A stretch of DNA of 33,327 nt from Candidatus Brocadiaceae bacterium (GCA_003551305.1 PUMJ01000079.1:1-33327), one strand, 5' to 3'; shown: positions 23,816 through 32,113, numbered from the stretch's first letter. The notes: generated by a model not told the origin, from the letters alone. Translations and numbers: made by a program.

Positions 23816-24859
23816 GTGAAACCAAGGGAGCGCGTGCTGGCCGTGCTGAACGGGCAGAGGCCGGACAAGGTCCCCTTCACGGTCTATGAGTGCATGATCC
23901 CGCAGTGCGCCGTCGAGCGCCGGCTGCGCAATGAAGGCCTCTGCATCGTGAACCGCAGCCAGGCCGGCTATACCACGCGTACCCCCAACTGCACGACGAC
24001 GACCCTCAGCTACAACGAGGACGGCAAGCCGCGGCGCCGAACCGTCGTTCAAACCCCCGTGGGCGAGATATGCGAGGTGCGCCAGCCGGCGGGCTTCACC
24101 GAGTGGACACTCGAGCGCTACTTCAAGTCCCCGGACGACTACAAGGTGCTGGAGTTCATGCTGCGGGACAAGGTCTACGAGCCCTCCTACGAGGCTTTCC
24201 GAGAGGCCGAGGACTGGATGGGGGCGGACGTCCTGCTGCGCGGGGCGGTCGGTTCCAACCCCCTTCACCGCATCATGGGGTGGATGGGGCACGAGACGTT
24301 TGCCGTCGAGTGGTATGAGCGGCGTGACGAGGTGCTCAAGCTGGAGCGGATCATGCGCCGCAACCGACGCAAGGTCTACCGCATACTGGCCGATTCCCCG
24401 ATAACCCACGCCAACTTCGGCGGCAACGAGGTGCCGGAGGTCATGGGCATCGAGAGGTTCCGGGACTACGTGCTGCCGCTGCTGAACGAGTGTGCCGAGG
24501 AGTTCCACAGGACCGGCAAGCTGCTGGGCAGCCACTTGGACGGCAACAACCGCCCCTGGGCGCACCTCGTTGCCGAGTCGAAGCTGGATTACGTCGAGGC
24601 ATTCACCCCCGCGCCGGACACGGACATGACGCTCAAAGACGCGCTGGAGGCCTGGCCCGACAAGGTGCTCTGGATACACTTCCCCTCATCGCTGCAACTG
24701 GCCGACCACGCGAAGATCAAAGAGACGACGCGCCGTTTCGTCGAACTGGCCCGCGAGACCAACCGTGTGATCATCGGCATCACCGAAGACATGCCGCCGG
24801 ACCGCTGGCAGGGCAACCTGCTGGCCATCAGTGAAGTGATAAACGATATGCCATTCTGA
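23816..24859 (+). CDS. UroD-family (methyltransferase-like) protein
   Basis: 347 residues. The opening MKPRERVLAVLNGQRPDKVPF is the classic UroD-family N terminus. Unlike the UroD-like protein at 11981, the position of the zinc motif reads GSHLDGNNRPW: the His remains but the following Cys is replaced by Asp, so the MtaA-type zinc site is not complete. The haem-pathway substrate motifs are also missing. It lies 91 bp after GH4 and 82 bp before the GH2-GNAT gene on the same strand. Start is GTG 23816 behind AGGGAG. Paired with the MttB homologue it could act on a methyl group or a carboxyl group; the reaction is unknown. Confidence 0.85.
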   Translation: MKPRERVLAVLNGQRPDKVPFTVYECMIPQCAVERRLRNEGLCIVNRSQAGYTTRTPNCTTTTLSYNEDGKPRRRTVVQTPVGEICEVRQPAGFTEWTLERYFKSPDDYKVLEFMLRDKVYEPSYEAFREAEDWMGADVLLRGAVGSNPLHRIMGWMGHETFAVEWYERRDEVLKLERIMRRNRRKVYRILADSPITHANFGGNEVPEVMGIERFRDYVLPLLNECAEEFHRTGKLLGSHLDGNNRPWAHLVAESKLDYVEAFTPAPDTDMTLKDALEAWPDKVLWIHFPSSLQLADHAKIKETTRRFVELARETNRVIIGITEDMPPDRWQGNLLAISEVINDMPF

Positions 24860-24941
24860 GCGGGTACGCCCGGCAGGTGGATGCTTGAGACCGGCCGGGG
24901 CGGGACGGCGCTATCCTGCAGCAAGCATACAGGGACGTGCG

Positions 24942-27272
24942 ATGGAGCGAGAGTGTATCGACATGACGGGGCTGTGGCGTTTCCAGCCGGACCCTCGGGA
25001 CGAAGGCGAGCGCCGGTGGTGGTTCGACGATTCCCTGGACGTCCGGCTCTGGCGTCAGGTGCAGGTGCCCTGTGCGTTCGATACCTGCCTGCCGGGGTTG
25101 GAATCCTACGAAGGGGCCGGCTGGTTTCGGAAGACCTTCTATGTCCCGCCCTCGTGGCGTGGCCGACGAATCCTCCTTCATTTCGAGGGTGTCTGCTATC
25201 GCGCCCGCGTCTGGGTCAACGGACAGTTCGTGGGCGGCCATTCGGACGGGTTCATCGGCTTTGAACTCCTCGTCAGCAGCGCTCTTCGCTATGGGCAGTC
25301 CAACTCGGTGGCCGTGCGCGTGGACAATACGCGCCGGGAGGGCGATGTGCCCGGGCGCCAGCGCGGCTGGCGGCCTTACGGGGGCATCCTGCGGCCGGTG
25401 CGGCTGCGGGCGACCGGGCTTCTCCATCTGGGTCGGCCGCGAGTGACGGCTCGTCCGGCAACCATGGGGGGGCACTTCGGCCTGCAGGCGCCGGTCGTCA
25501 ACGACCGCGAGGAGGAGACGACCTGTCGGGTGGAGGTCGACGTCGAGGACCCTGCCGGGGAGGAATGTGCCGCTTTCACAAGCGCACCCGTCCGGGTGGA
25601 TCCCGGCCGGAACCGGGCCATCTCCCTCGCCGGCGCCGTGCCGGAGGTGCGGCCTTGGTCCCCCGATGAGCCCGGGCTATACACCGCCCGCGTGCGACTG
25701 CTGGAGGGGCAGGCCATCGCTGACGCCGTCTCCGTACGTTTCGGTTTCCGGCAGGTCGAAGTCACGGAGAGCGGCATACTGCTGAACGACGAGCGCCTGT
25801 TCCTCACCGGGTTCAATCGCCACGAGGACTCCCCGCGCTGCGGCATGTGCACGGACCTGGAGACTGCCCGGCGGGACTTCGAGCGGATGAAGGAGGCCGG
25901 GGCGAACTTCGTCCGGCTCTGCCACTATCCGCACTCGCCCGGGGAACTCGACCTCTGCGACGAAATCGGCCTGCTGGCCATGGCCGAGATACCGCTCTAC
26001 TGGTGGGACGGACTGGCCGAAGGCGAGCAAAACGCCGCCCGCAAGCTCGCGGCCGCCAGGCGGCAACTGGAGGCCATGATTCGGCGGGACGCCAACCACC
26101 CCTCGGTCATACTCTGGTCCGTCAGCAACGAGACGCACGAGGAGCGGCCCGAGGTCGCCGCCGGGAACGCCGAACTGGTGGAGCTCGCAAAATCGTTGGA
26201 CCCGACGCGACTGGCCGTGCACGTCTCCTCCCGGTGGTGGGAGGACAAGGGAGATTTCGGCGCCGACGACGTGATCTGCGTCAACGCTTACCCCTGCTGG
26301 GGCACTTCGGGGCGCGACGAAGGCGTCGTGCGGGACGCGGCGGGGCTGTGGACCGAGAAGCTGGCGCGCCTGCGGGAGCAATACCCCGCCCGCCCCATCC
26401 TCGTGACCGAGTTCGGCCACCCGGGGCTGGAGGGTGCCCGCCGGTGCAGCGCCGGTGAGGACCGCCAGAGCGCCGCCATCGAGGCGGAGTTTCACGCCGT
26501 CTGCGAGGCCGGCGTCTGCGGCGCCCTCGTCTGGTGCTGGGCGGACCACCCTTGGCCGGAGGAGAACTTCATTGAGCTGCGGCGCGTGACCACCAGTCCC
26601 TTCGGCGTGCTGAGCCGCCCGCGGCGGCGCAAGCAGGCGTTCGACACGGTCAGGCGGCTGTTCCGGCGCAAGCAGGGCATGGGTGACGACATGGCGCAGC
26701 GGGTGGCCGAGGCCGGCCCCGACGGCCGGCCCGTGGTCATGGTGCGTGACCACATGCGGGACATCCCGCAGGCCGATTTCCCCTCCGGTTTCGGCATCCG
26801 CCCCATGCGGAAAAGCGAGGCCGGCCTGTGGACGGATGTCCAGAGGGATGCCGAGCCTTTCATCCAGATCCCCGACGGCCTGTTCGAGCGGCAGTTCGGC
26901 GACGATCCCGCCGCCCGGCGCTGGCGCTGTTTCTTCATAGTCACGGACCGGGACGTCGCCGTGGGCACCATCAGCGCCTGGTACTCGCAGGATTTCAAGG
27001 GCGCTGACTACGGGCGCATCCACTGGGTGGCCGTGCGGCCGGCCTACCAGCGACGCGGTCTGGCCCGCGCCGGGCTGAGCTACGCCATGAACCGCCTGGC
27101 CGAGTGGCACGACAGGTGTTACCTCGACACCGCCACGAGGCGCCTGCCCGCCATCGGACTGTACCTGGATTACGGCTTTGTGCCCGACCTGGAGCCGGTC
27201 GGGGCTGAAGAAGCATGGCGGCGCGTGTCCGAGGAACTCGATCATCCGACGCTCACGGAACTTGATCTCTGA
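24942..27272 (+). CDS. Glycoside hydrolase family 2 fused to a GNAT acetyltransferase
   Basis: 776 residues in one open frame. Residues 1-180 are the GH2 sugar-binding domain (MTGLWRFQPDPRD, VWVNGQFVGGHSDGF), about 190-285 the Ig-like domain, and 290-575 the TIM barrel with FNRHEDSPRCG, acid/base E397 (SVSNETH) and nucleophile E490 (VTEFGHPG). GH2 covers beta-galactosidase, glucuronidase and mannosidase; the C-terminal part of LacZ is absent. After a basic linker ending near 579, residues 600-776 form a GNAT domain: VRDHMRDIPQADF, GIRPMRKSE, IHWVAVRPAYQRRGLARAGL with the acetyl-CoA Q/RxxGxA loop at 703-708, and IGLYLDYGFVPD. GNATs transfer acetyl from acetyl-CoA. In-frame ATGs at 26679, 26691 and 26739 could mark the start of a once separate GNAT gene. 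No signal peptide. Start ATG 24942 follows AGGGA. Confidence 0.88.
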   Translation: MERECIDMTGLWRFQPDPRDEGERRWWFDDSLDVRLWRQVQVPCAFDTCLPGLESYEGAGWFRKTFYVPPSWRGRRILLHFEGVCYRARVWVNGQFVGGHSDGFIGFELLVSSALRYGQSNSVAVRVDNTRREGDVPGRQRGWRPYGGILRPVRLRATGLLHLGRPRVTARPATMGGHFGLQAPVVNDREEETTCRVEVDVEDPAGEECAAFTSAPVRVDPGRNRAISLAGAVPEVRPWSPDEPGLYTARVRLLEGQAIADAVSVRFGFRQVEVTESGILLNDERLFLTGFNRHEDSPRCGMCTDLETARRDFERMKEAGANFVRLCHYPHSPGELDLCDEIGLLAMAEIPLYWWDGLAEGEQNAARKLAAARRQLEAMIRRDANHPSVILWSVSNETHEERPEVAAGNAELVELAKSLDPTRLAVHVSSRWWEDKGDFGADDVICVNAYPCWGTSGRDEGVVRDAAGLWTEKLARLREQYPARPILVTEFGHPGLEGARRCSAGEDRQSAAIEAEFHAVCEAGVCGALVWCWADHPWPEENFIELRRVTTSPFGVLSRPRRRKQAFDTVRRLFRRKQGMGDDMAQRVAEAGPDGRPVVMVRDHMRDIPQADFPSGFGIRPMRKSEAGLWTDVQRDAEPFIQIPDGLFERQFGDDPAARRWRCFFIVTDRDVAVGTISAWYSQDFKGADYGRIHWVAVRPAYQRRGLARAGLSYAMNRLAEWHDRCYLDTATRRLPAIGLYLDYGFVPDLEPVGAEEAWRRVSEELDHPTLTELDL

Positions 27273-27307
27273 GATTCGCCCGCTTGGCACGGCTTTCCCG
27301 ATTCCCC

Positions 27308-27336
27308 TCGACGCGTGCCCCCTGCTTGCCTATTAT
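27308..27336 (+). promoter_or_regulatory. Possible promoter for the second heparinase-like gene
   Basis: -35 TCGACG (27308-27313), 17-bp spacer, -10 TATTAT (27331-27336). The -35 is weak. It would give a leader of about 200 nt containing the stem-loop listed next. Confidence 0.35.
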
Positions 27337-27426
27337 GCGGCCTGCCGTCGTGCGTTGCGTGCGCCGTCGGTGCCGTTTTGGCAAGAAGACTTCCAGTATC
27401 CATACCGTCGCAGACGGAAAAGCCTG

Positions 27427-27486
27427 CTTCCGGCCGCGACCGGCGATGAAAAGTCCCTCCCGCGGGCCGGTATGGCGGGCCGGAAG
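27427..27486 (+). promoter_or_regulatory. Structured leader hairpin
   Basis: A perfect 9-bp outer stem (27427-27435 with 27478-27486) encloses a second stem (27439-27443 with 27467-27471). It sits 58 nt before the ATG at 27544, in the 271-bp gap after the GH2-GNAT gene. It could be a regulatory leader or an attenuator; no known riboswitch core was recognised. Confidence 0.35.
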
Positions 27487-27543
27487 TCGCTCCGACCCGA
27501 GACCAGTTGACCAATCTTGCTACGGTGAAAGGTGAGGACGGAC

Positions 27544-29439
27544 ATGGCGTTGATAAAAGACTCACTCGAGCATCCCTACCTGTTCTTGTCGTCTGACGAA
27601 CTGCCGGCCCTGCGGGAGAAGTTCCGCAATGAGCCTTTCGCTGAACGCTGGGAGCGGCTGCTGGCCAACGCTGAGCAGTTCCTGCAAACTCCGGTGGTAA
27701 CCTCCGAGGCCGTCCGGCGGCGCGCCCTCGACCCGACGGGTGTGGCGGGTATCTGCGCTTTCGCATGGCTGTTCACCCGGGACGAGAGATACGCCGAGCG
27801 CGCCGTCCAGGAGTCCCTCGGCTACGCCGGTGCCCACCAGTGGCATACGGTGCGCTCGTGGAACACAGGAGCCGACCTGCCCACCGCGCACGCCTGCTTC
27901 ACCACGGCGCTTGTCTACGACTGGTGTCATGACTACCTGACCAGCGAGCAGCGGGAATACCTGGAGGAGACCATCCTGCGCAAAGGCCTGCGGGTGTACC
28001 TCCGCAGCGTCGAGGACTACCGTGACTGGTGGGTGGAGAACAAGATCAGCAACTGGTGTGGCGTGCTCCACGGCGGGTGCGGCCTGGCGGGGCTGGCGCT
28101 CCATGACGTCTATGCCGAGGCGCGTTACGCCTTCGACCACGCCTGGCCCCATTGCCAGGAGTTCCTCGACGAGGTCATCCTCGCCGACGGCGGCGGCCAC
28201 GAAGGCGTCATGTACTGGCGCTACGGCGTCATCTTCAGCGACTACCTGGTTATGGCCGCCTCACGGTTGCTGGGCGACGACCGCGGCCTGTACGAGCGAC
28301 TGACCGGGCGGCTGCCCGGCTACTGGGATATCTACATGCACGGGCCTGACCAGGTCTACGCCAACCTCAACGACATGAACGAGCGGACGTTCCGGGGGCT
28401 TTACGGAGACGACCCGACCGTCTTCCAGGGGGGACCGTCGGCACTCATCAACGCGCTGTTCGAGGCCAAGACGCCCTGCGGTGATGAGCTGCTGCTTTGG
28501 GCTGCTGACAACGGCGGCCCCGGCGCCTCCTGGAAGGGAACCTCGCCGTTCTGGTTCCTGTGGCGGCGTGAGGCGCCTCCGGCCGGGCCGAAGCCGGCGC
28601 TGCAGGACGCCGTCCTGTTCCGGGGGGCCGGCCATGTGGTCTGGCAGTCGCCGGAACTCTGGTTCGTCTACAACGGCGGCTGGGTGAGCGACAAGTCCCA
28701 CCACAACTGCGACCTGGGGACATTCTTCCTCGTGGCCAACGGGGAGCGCTTCGTCAACGACCCGGGCTACGGCGCGGTCGAGGCGTCGGACCATTCGACC
28801 GTGACGGTCAACCGCGCAGGGCAGTTCGAGGGCGCCCGGGCCCGGTTCCTTCGCCACGGCTCAGGGGAAGGCTTCCACTACTTCGCTTCTGATCTGACAG
28901 AGTGTTACGTCGAGCCGCTGGAGCGCTTCGTGCGACATGGGGTCATGGTGGACGGGAAGTATATCGTCCTCCTGGATGACCTCGTCAGTCCGGAGCCCGC
29001 CGAGTTCACCTGGCGCATGCACAGCAAGCTGTGCGCCACTGCAGACCCGGATGCAGCTCGCACAAAGGTGGCCGGCCGGCAGACAGACCTGCACGTCGTC
29101 TGCCCCTGCCCCCGGGGATCGCGTGTGAGCGTGGAGGAGAAGGCTCTGTCGAGCAAACACGGCGATGTCTGTGTCCACACCACGACCATCCGGCCCGCCC
29201 CGGCGGCGGAGGTGACCATTGTGGCCGTCCTGTGTCCGACGGCGTCCGGCGGGGAGCCGCCGCAGGCCGGCTTCTCCGCGGACGGCCGCCTGCTTGTCAG
29301 CTCCGGCGAGCGTCAGGACGAGATACTGTTCTGGCGGGGGCAGAACGGCTGGGAACTGAAGTCGGTGAACGGGGCGGACATGTCCGGCATCGGCACGGGT
29401 CAGGAGCGGTCACTGCGTCCGTTCCGGCCGGCCGAATGA
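27544..29439 (+). CDS. Heparinase II/III-like protein (second copy)
   Basis: 631 residues. Same fold as the gene at 10108: an alpha/alpha toroid (TTALVYDWCHDYLTSEQREYLEE, ISNWCGVLHGGCGLAGLAL, GGHEGVMYWRYGV) followed by the beta-sandwich. Where the first copy has NHGHLDLGSF, this one has SHHNCDLGTF (H386, H387, D390), which is the common form of the family. It starts like the first copy (EHPYLFLSSDELPALREKF, compare HPYLVLTPDRLTALRQR), so the two are paralogues that have diverged. No signal peptide. ATG 27544 follows GAGGA by five bases; the frame also opens at GTG 27532. Lyase action on a uronic-acid glycan is likely, substrate unknown. Confidence 0.87.
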   Translation: MALIKDSLEHPYLFLSSDELPALREKFRNEPFAERWERLLANAEQFLQTPVVTSEAVRRRALDPTGVAGICAFAWLFTRDERYAERAVQESLGYAGAHQWHTVRSWNTGADLPTAHACFTTALVYDWCHDYLTSEQREYLEETILRKGLRVYLRSVEDYRDWWVENKISNWCGVLHGGCGLAGLALHDVYAEARYAFDHAWPHCQEFLDEVILADGGGHEGVMYWRYGVIFSDYLVMAASRLLGDDRGLYERLTGRLPGYWDIYMHGPDQVYANLNDMNERTFRGLYGDDPTVFQGGPSALINALFEAKTPCGDELLLWAADNGGPGASWKGTSPFWFLWRREAPPAGPKPALQDAVLFRGAGHVVWQSPELWFVYNGGWVSDKSHHNCDLGTFFLVANGERFVNDPGYGAVEASDHSTVTVNRAGQFEGARARFLRHGSGEGFHYFASDLTECYVEPLERFVRHGVMVDGKYIVLLDDLVSPEPAEFTWRMHSKLCATADPDAARTKVAGRQTDLHVVCPCPRGSRVSVEEKALSSKHGDVCVHTTTIRPAPAAEVTIVAVLCPTASGGEPPQAGFSADGRLLVSSGERQDEILFWRGQNGWELKSVNGADMSGIGTGQERSLRPFRPAE

Positions 29440-29662
29440 TGCGGGCAGCCCTCCACCCCTTCTCAGCACGATCCTCGCGGGCGGCCAGGGCTGTCACGCT
29501 GAGTTCGCTGTGCGGCCCAACGAGCCATCTGCGGCCCTGTCCGTCCGGATGCGGAGCGGCCGCCGCACGGTCTTGAGAGCGCCGCGAACGTTGAGTGGAG
29601 AGAACGGGTCCGGGAGCGCGGATATGATCCGTCCCTCGGGTCCGGGGGGGCCGGACGTCGCC

Positions 29663-30229
29663 TCAGTTCTCCGGCATCCAGTGCGCGTCTTTGCCCCACC
29701 ACTTCACGTTGCAGCCGATGGACACCGTGCTGGGCACGGAAACCGGCTTGCCTGCGAGCACTTCGTCAAGCGCCTCGCGCAGGTCGTGACGTCCGACGTC
29801 GTCCGGGTCGTCGGGCCTGTCGTCAATGCGCCCTTCGTAGACGACCTTGCGGTCGCCGTCCAGCAGGAACACGTGCGGGGTGCGCATGGCGCCGTAGGCG
29901 CGGGCCACGTCCTGGGTCTCGTCCCGCAGGTAGGGGAAGTTAAAGCCTTTTTCCTTGGCCCGCACAATCATGTGCTCGTAGCTGTCGGTGGGGTGGCCGT
30001 CGGTCTCGTTCGGATTGACGGCGATAACCTGAACGCCCCTGTCGGCATATTCGTCCTGCAGTTCGATCAGTCGGTCTTCGTATTGCACCGCGGTGGGGCA
30101 ATGGTTGCAGGTGAAGACCACCACGACCGCCTTTGCGTCGTCGTAGTCTTCCAGGCTGTGCATCTCTCCGTCAACGCCTTTGAGTGTGAACCCCGGCGCT
30201 TTGGTCCCGACGTCAATCGTGAATCCCAT
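29663..30229 (-). CDS. Thioredoxin-like redox protein (AhpC/TSA-type)
   Basis: 188 residues. It opens VGTKAPGFTLKGVDGEMHSLEDY and carries a CNHCP redox pair (C41, C44), followed by GVQVIAVNPNETDGHPTDSYE and RTPHVFLLDGDRKVVYEGR with the cis-Pro of the thioredoxin fold. This is the thioredoxin-like family often annotated as peroxiredoxin or redoxin; CxxC rather than a lone peroxidatic Cys points to disulfide exchange. No signal peptide. ATG 30229 follows GGAGTGA; the frame opens upstream to 30286 without support. It is the last gene of a unit with the FTR-like gene 4 bp upstream, so the two are probable redox partners. Confidence 0.9.
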   Translation of the reverse strand: MGFTIDVGTKAPGFTLKGVDGEMHSLEDYDDAKAVVVVFTCNHCPTAVQYEDRLIELQDEYADRGVQVIAVNPNETDGHPTDSYEHMIVRAKEKGFNFPYLRDETQDVARAYGAMRTPHVFLLDGDRKVVYEGRIDDRPDDPDDVGRHDLREALDEVLAGKPVSVPSTVSIGCNVKWWGKDAHWMPEN

Positions 30230-30233
30230 AACG

Positions 30234-30614
30234 TCACTCCTGGTCAACAGTGTTCTCGCTTTCAGCCACGTAGAGGCCGCATTCACACGCTCCGAACGTC
30301 GCTATCTCGTCTCTGTGAGTGCGACAGGGACAAATGTTCGCCCGGTCCTGGTCGGCATCGCCCGTCACCTCCCGACAGGGGCAGTAGGGTTTGCCGTGCT
30401 GGATGAGGTTGCGGGCGAGTCCGCGCAGGACGTAGTTCCTGACGGCTTCGTCGGGCTGCAGGGTCACTCCGTCGCGTCGTCCGTAGCGTTCGGCGGCACG
30501 GGTGACTCGTCGCAGGGCTTCTTCGAACGTCCCGTCAGTGAACTCTGCCACACCCGGTCCTGTCAGAAGTCGGCCTGCGCGCCCGTCCTGCGCCGCCCCG
30601 GCAAGGGGCGTCAC
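30234..30614 (-). CDS. Ferredoxin:thioredoxin reductase catalytic-subunit homologue
   Basis: 126 residues. FTR catalytic subunits use a [4Fe-4S] cluster and a neighbouring disulfide to pass electrons from ferredoxin to thioredoxin. The six cysteines are all present in the family order: C78-P-C80, C95-P-C97 and C110-E-C112, with PYCPCR, NICPCR and ECGLYV as recognisable context. Spacing between the pairs differs by a few residues from plant FTR. The N-terminal 25 residues are variable. Start GTG 30614 overlaps the cupin stop (GTGA), indicating translational coupling. The downstream thioredoxin-like protein 4 bp away is a natural substrate. No variable subunit (FtrA) or ferredoxin gene is seen here, as in other non-photosynthetic versions. 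Confidence 0.88.
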   Translation of the reverse strand: MTPLAGAAQDGRAGRLLTGPGVAEFTDGTFEEALRRVTRAAERYGRRDGVTLQPDEAVRNYVLRGLARNLIQHGKPYCPCREVTGDADQDRANICPCRTHRDEIATFGACECGLYVAESENTVDQE

Positions 30615-30964
30615 CGGGCGCGGATCATCGCCAGCATCATTTTCATCGGTTCGGGCGCCCGCAGAGCATGGGGAACGTCCGCGGGCATGAGCACGAGCCG
30701 TCCGGCCTCGGCCAGTATCTCCTCGCCGCCGATCGTCAGCTCGACCGAGCCCTCCAGCACGCTTACGTAAGCATCGAAGGGCGTGGTGTGCTCGCTCAGA
30801 GACTGGCCCTTGTCGAACGCGAAAAGCGTCAGCGTCCCCTCGTCGCTGTCAACCAGTGTCCGGCTGACGATCGAACCGTCGGCGTATTGAACCAAGTCCA
30901 CCAGCCGATGCGCGCGCGCTGGTTCGATGCTGCCTTTTGCTCGTTTCTCCGATCCGCTTGCCAT
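30611..30964 (-). CDS. Cupin-domain protein
   Basis: 117 residues, a single cupin barrel. The two motifs are readable: the first around LSEHTTPFDAYVSVLEGSVELTIGG and the second LMPADVPHALRAP, giving metal ligands at the His residues and Glu. Small cupins bind a metal and a small ligand and serve as sensors, isomerases or dioxygenase-like enzymes. ATG 30964 follows GGGAGTG. Its stop overlaps the FTR-like start, so it heads or sits within the redox unit. The 2-hydroxyacid dehydrogenase gene lies 89 bp upstream on the same strand. Specific function is unknown. Confidence 0.87.
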   Translation of the reverse strand: MASGSEKRAKGSIEPARAHRLVDLVQYADGSIVSRTLVDSDEGTLTLFAFDKGQSLSEHTTPFDAYVSVLEGSVELTIGGEEILAEAGRLVLMPADVPHALRAPEPMKMMLAMIRAR

Positions 30965-31053
30965 AGCATCGCACTCCCGCAGAAATGGTGTCTCCGCGAA
31001 ACAATCACGATAGACGCCGCTCGCCCCCGGGTCAAGCGTACCGTCGGTTCCGG

Positions 31054-32004
31054 TCAGTAGCCGGCTTCCAGGTCAACGGTGTTCAGCAGTGGCTCTCCGC
31101 CGACGAAGCGCCGCAGGTTCTCCCCTATCAGCCCCATGAGCCGCTCGTGCGTCTTCGGCGAGCCGCCGCTGCAGTGGGGGGTGATGATAACGTTCTCCAT
31201 CTGCCAGAGCGGGCTGTCATCGGGGAGGGGTTCCTGCTCGGTGACGTCCAGCCCGGCTCCTCCGATGGTGCCCTCCTTCAACACCGCGATCAGCGCCTGT
31301 TCATCAATGACGGCGCCCCTTGCGACGTTTACCACCACGGCGCTCGGCTTTATCATGGCCAGTTCGCCCGCGCCGATGATTCCCCGTGTGCTGTCGGTCA
31401 GGGCGCAGCTTACCAGCAGAAAGTCGGCCTGCGGCAGCACTTCGTGCAGCCGGTCTGGTCCCAGGACAGCCTCTGCGAGGTCGTCGGCCTGCGGGTGGCG
31501 TCGGATGGCCAGCACACGCATTCCCAGGGCCCGCGCCCGCTCTGCGGCGGCCCGACCCACGCCGCCATAGCCGAGGATTACCAGCGTTGAGCCCGCCATC
31601 TCCCGATGCAGGGGCCGAACCTTCTTGCGGTTTTCGTCCCAGCCGCCCCCGGCCCGGGCCAGAACGTTGAGCCCGCGGCTGAAGGCGAACATGAGCGCCA
31701 GGGCATGTTCGGCCATCGGGACGGCGTAGACGCCCGAGGCGTTCGTGACCACGATATCCCGCCCGGCCAGGCCCGGCAGCAGCCGTCGTTCGACGCCCGC
31801 GCTGCGGAACTGCACCCAGCGCAGCGAAACGGCGGCGGCCAGGATTTCCTCGTCCCATGGCCCCGGCACGTAGGCGTCGGCGTCGGGGATGGCGTTGAGA
31901 ACCGTTTCCCGCTCCTGCGCGTTGTCCACCTCCACCGATGGGGCGATTATCTGGAGCCGCCGGGCGTCCTCTTCCGACAACCCGCCTCCAAAGAGTAACT
32001 GCAT
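31054..32004 (-). CDS. D-isomer-specific 2-hydroxyacid dehydrogenase
   Basis: 316 residues. It reduces 2-oxoacids or oxidises D-2-hydroxyacids with NAD(P). The nucleotide fold is GYGGVGRAAAERA (from residue 145), and the catalytic set is R229 (NVARGAVID), E258 (TEQEPLP) and H277 (TPHCSGG). The segment NASGVYAVPMAEHALALM is typical of the substrate domain. Basic residues (RRHP) after the second beta strand of the fold hint at NADP preference. The start ATG 32004 follows ACGGAG; the open frame reaches 32163 but that part is non-conserved and overlaps the divergent promoter. Glyoxylate/hydroxypyruvate or a sugar-acid derivative are likely substrates. Confidence 0.92.
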   Translation of the reverse strand: MQLLFGGGLSEEDARRLQIIAPSVEVDNAQERETVLNAIPDADAYVPGPWDEEILAAAVSLRWVQFRSAGVERRLLPGLAGRDIVVTNASGVYAVPMAEHALALMFAFSRGLNVLARAGGGWDENRKKVRPLHREMAGSTLVILGYGGVGRAAAERARALGMRVLAIRRHPQADDLAEAVLGPDRLHEVLPQADFLLVSCALTDSTRGIIGAGELAMIKPSAVVVNVARGAVIDEQALIAVLKEGTIGGAGLDVTEQEPLPDDSPLWQMENVIITPHCSGGSPKTHERLMGLIGENLRRFVGGEPLLNTVDLEAGY

Positions 32005-32113
32005 GGACTTTGCTCCGTCAGTGATCTGCGTAGGGAAGGGCGCCCGTTGACAAAGACCCTCCACTATAGCCGCCCGCCGGTTGCCTTGCCACGGTTGGCG
32101 CGGACCGGCGACT

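Noticed and set aside
25677-27290. Minus-strand open frame of 537 codons
   Set aside because: Antisense to the GH2-GNAT gene; composition and repeats of V/P/H/R are typical of shadow frames.
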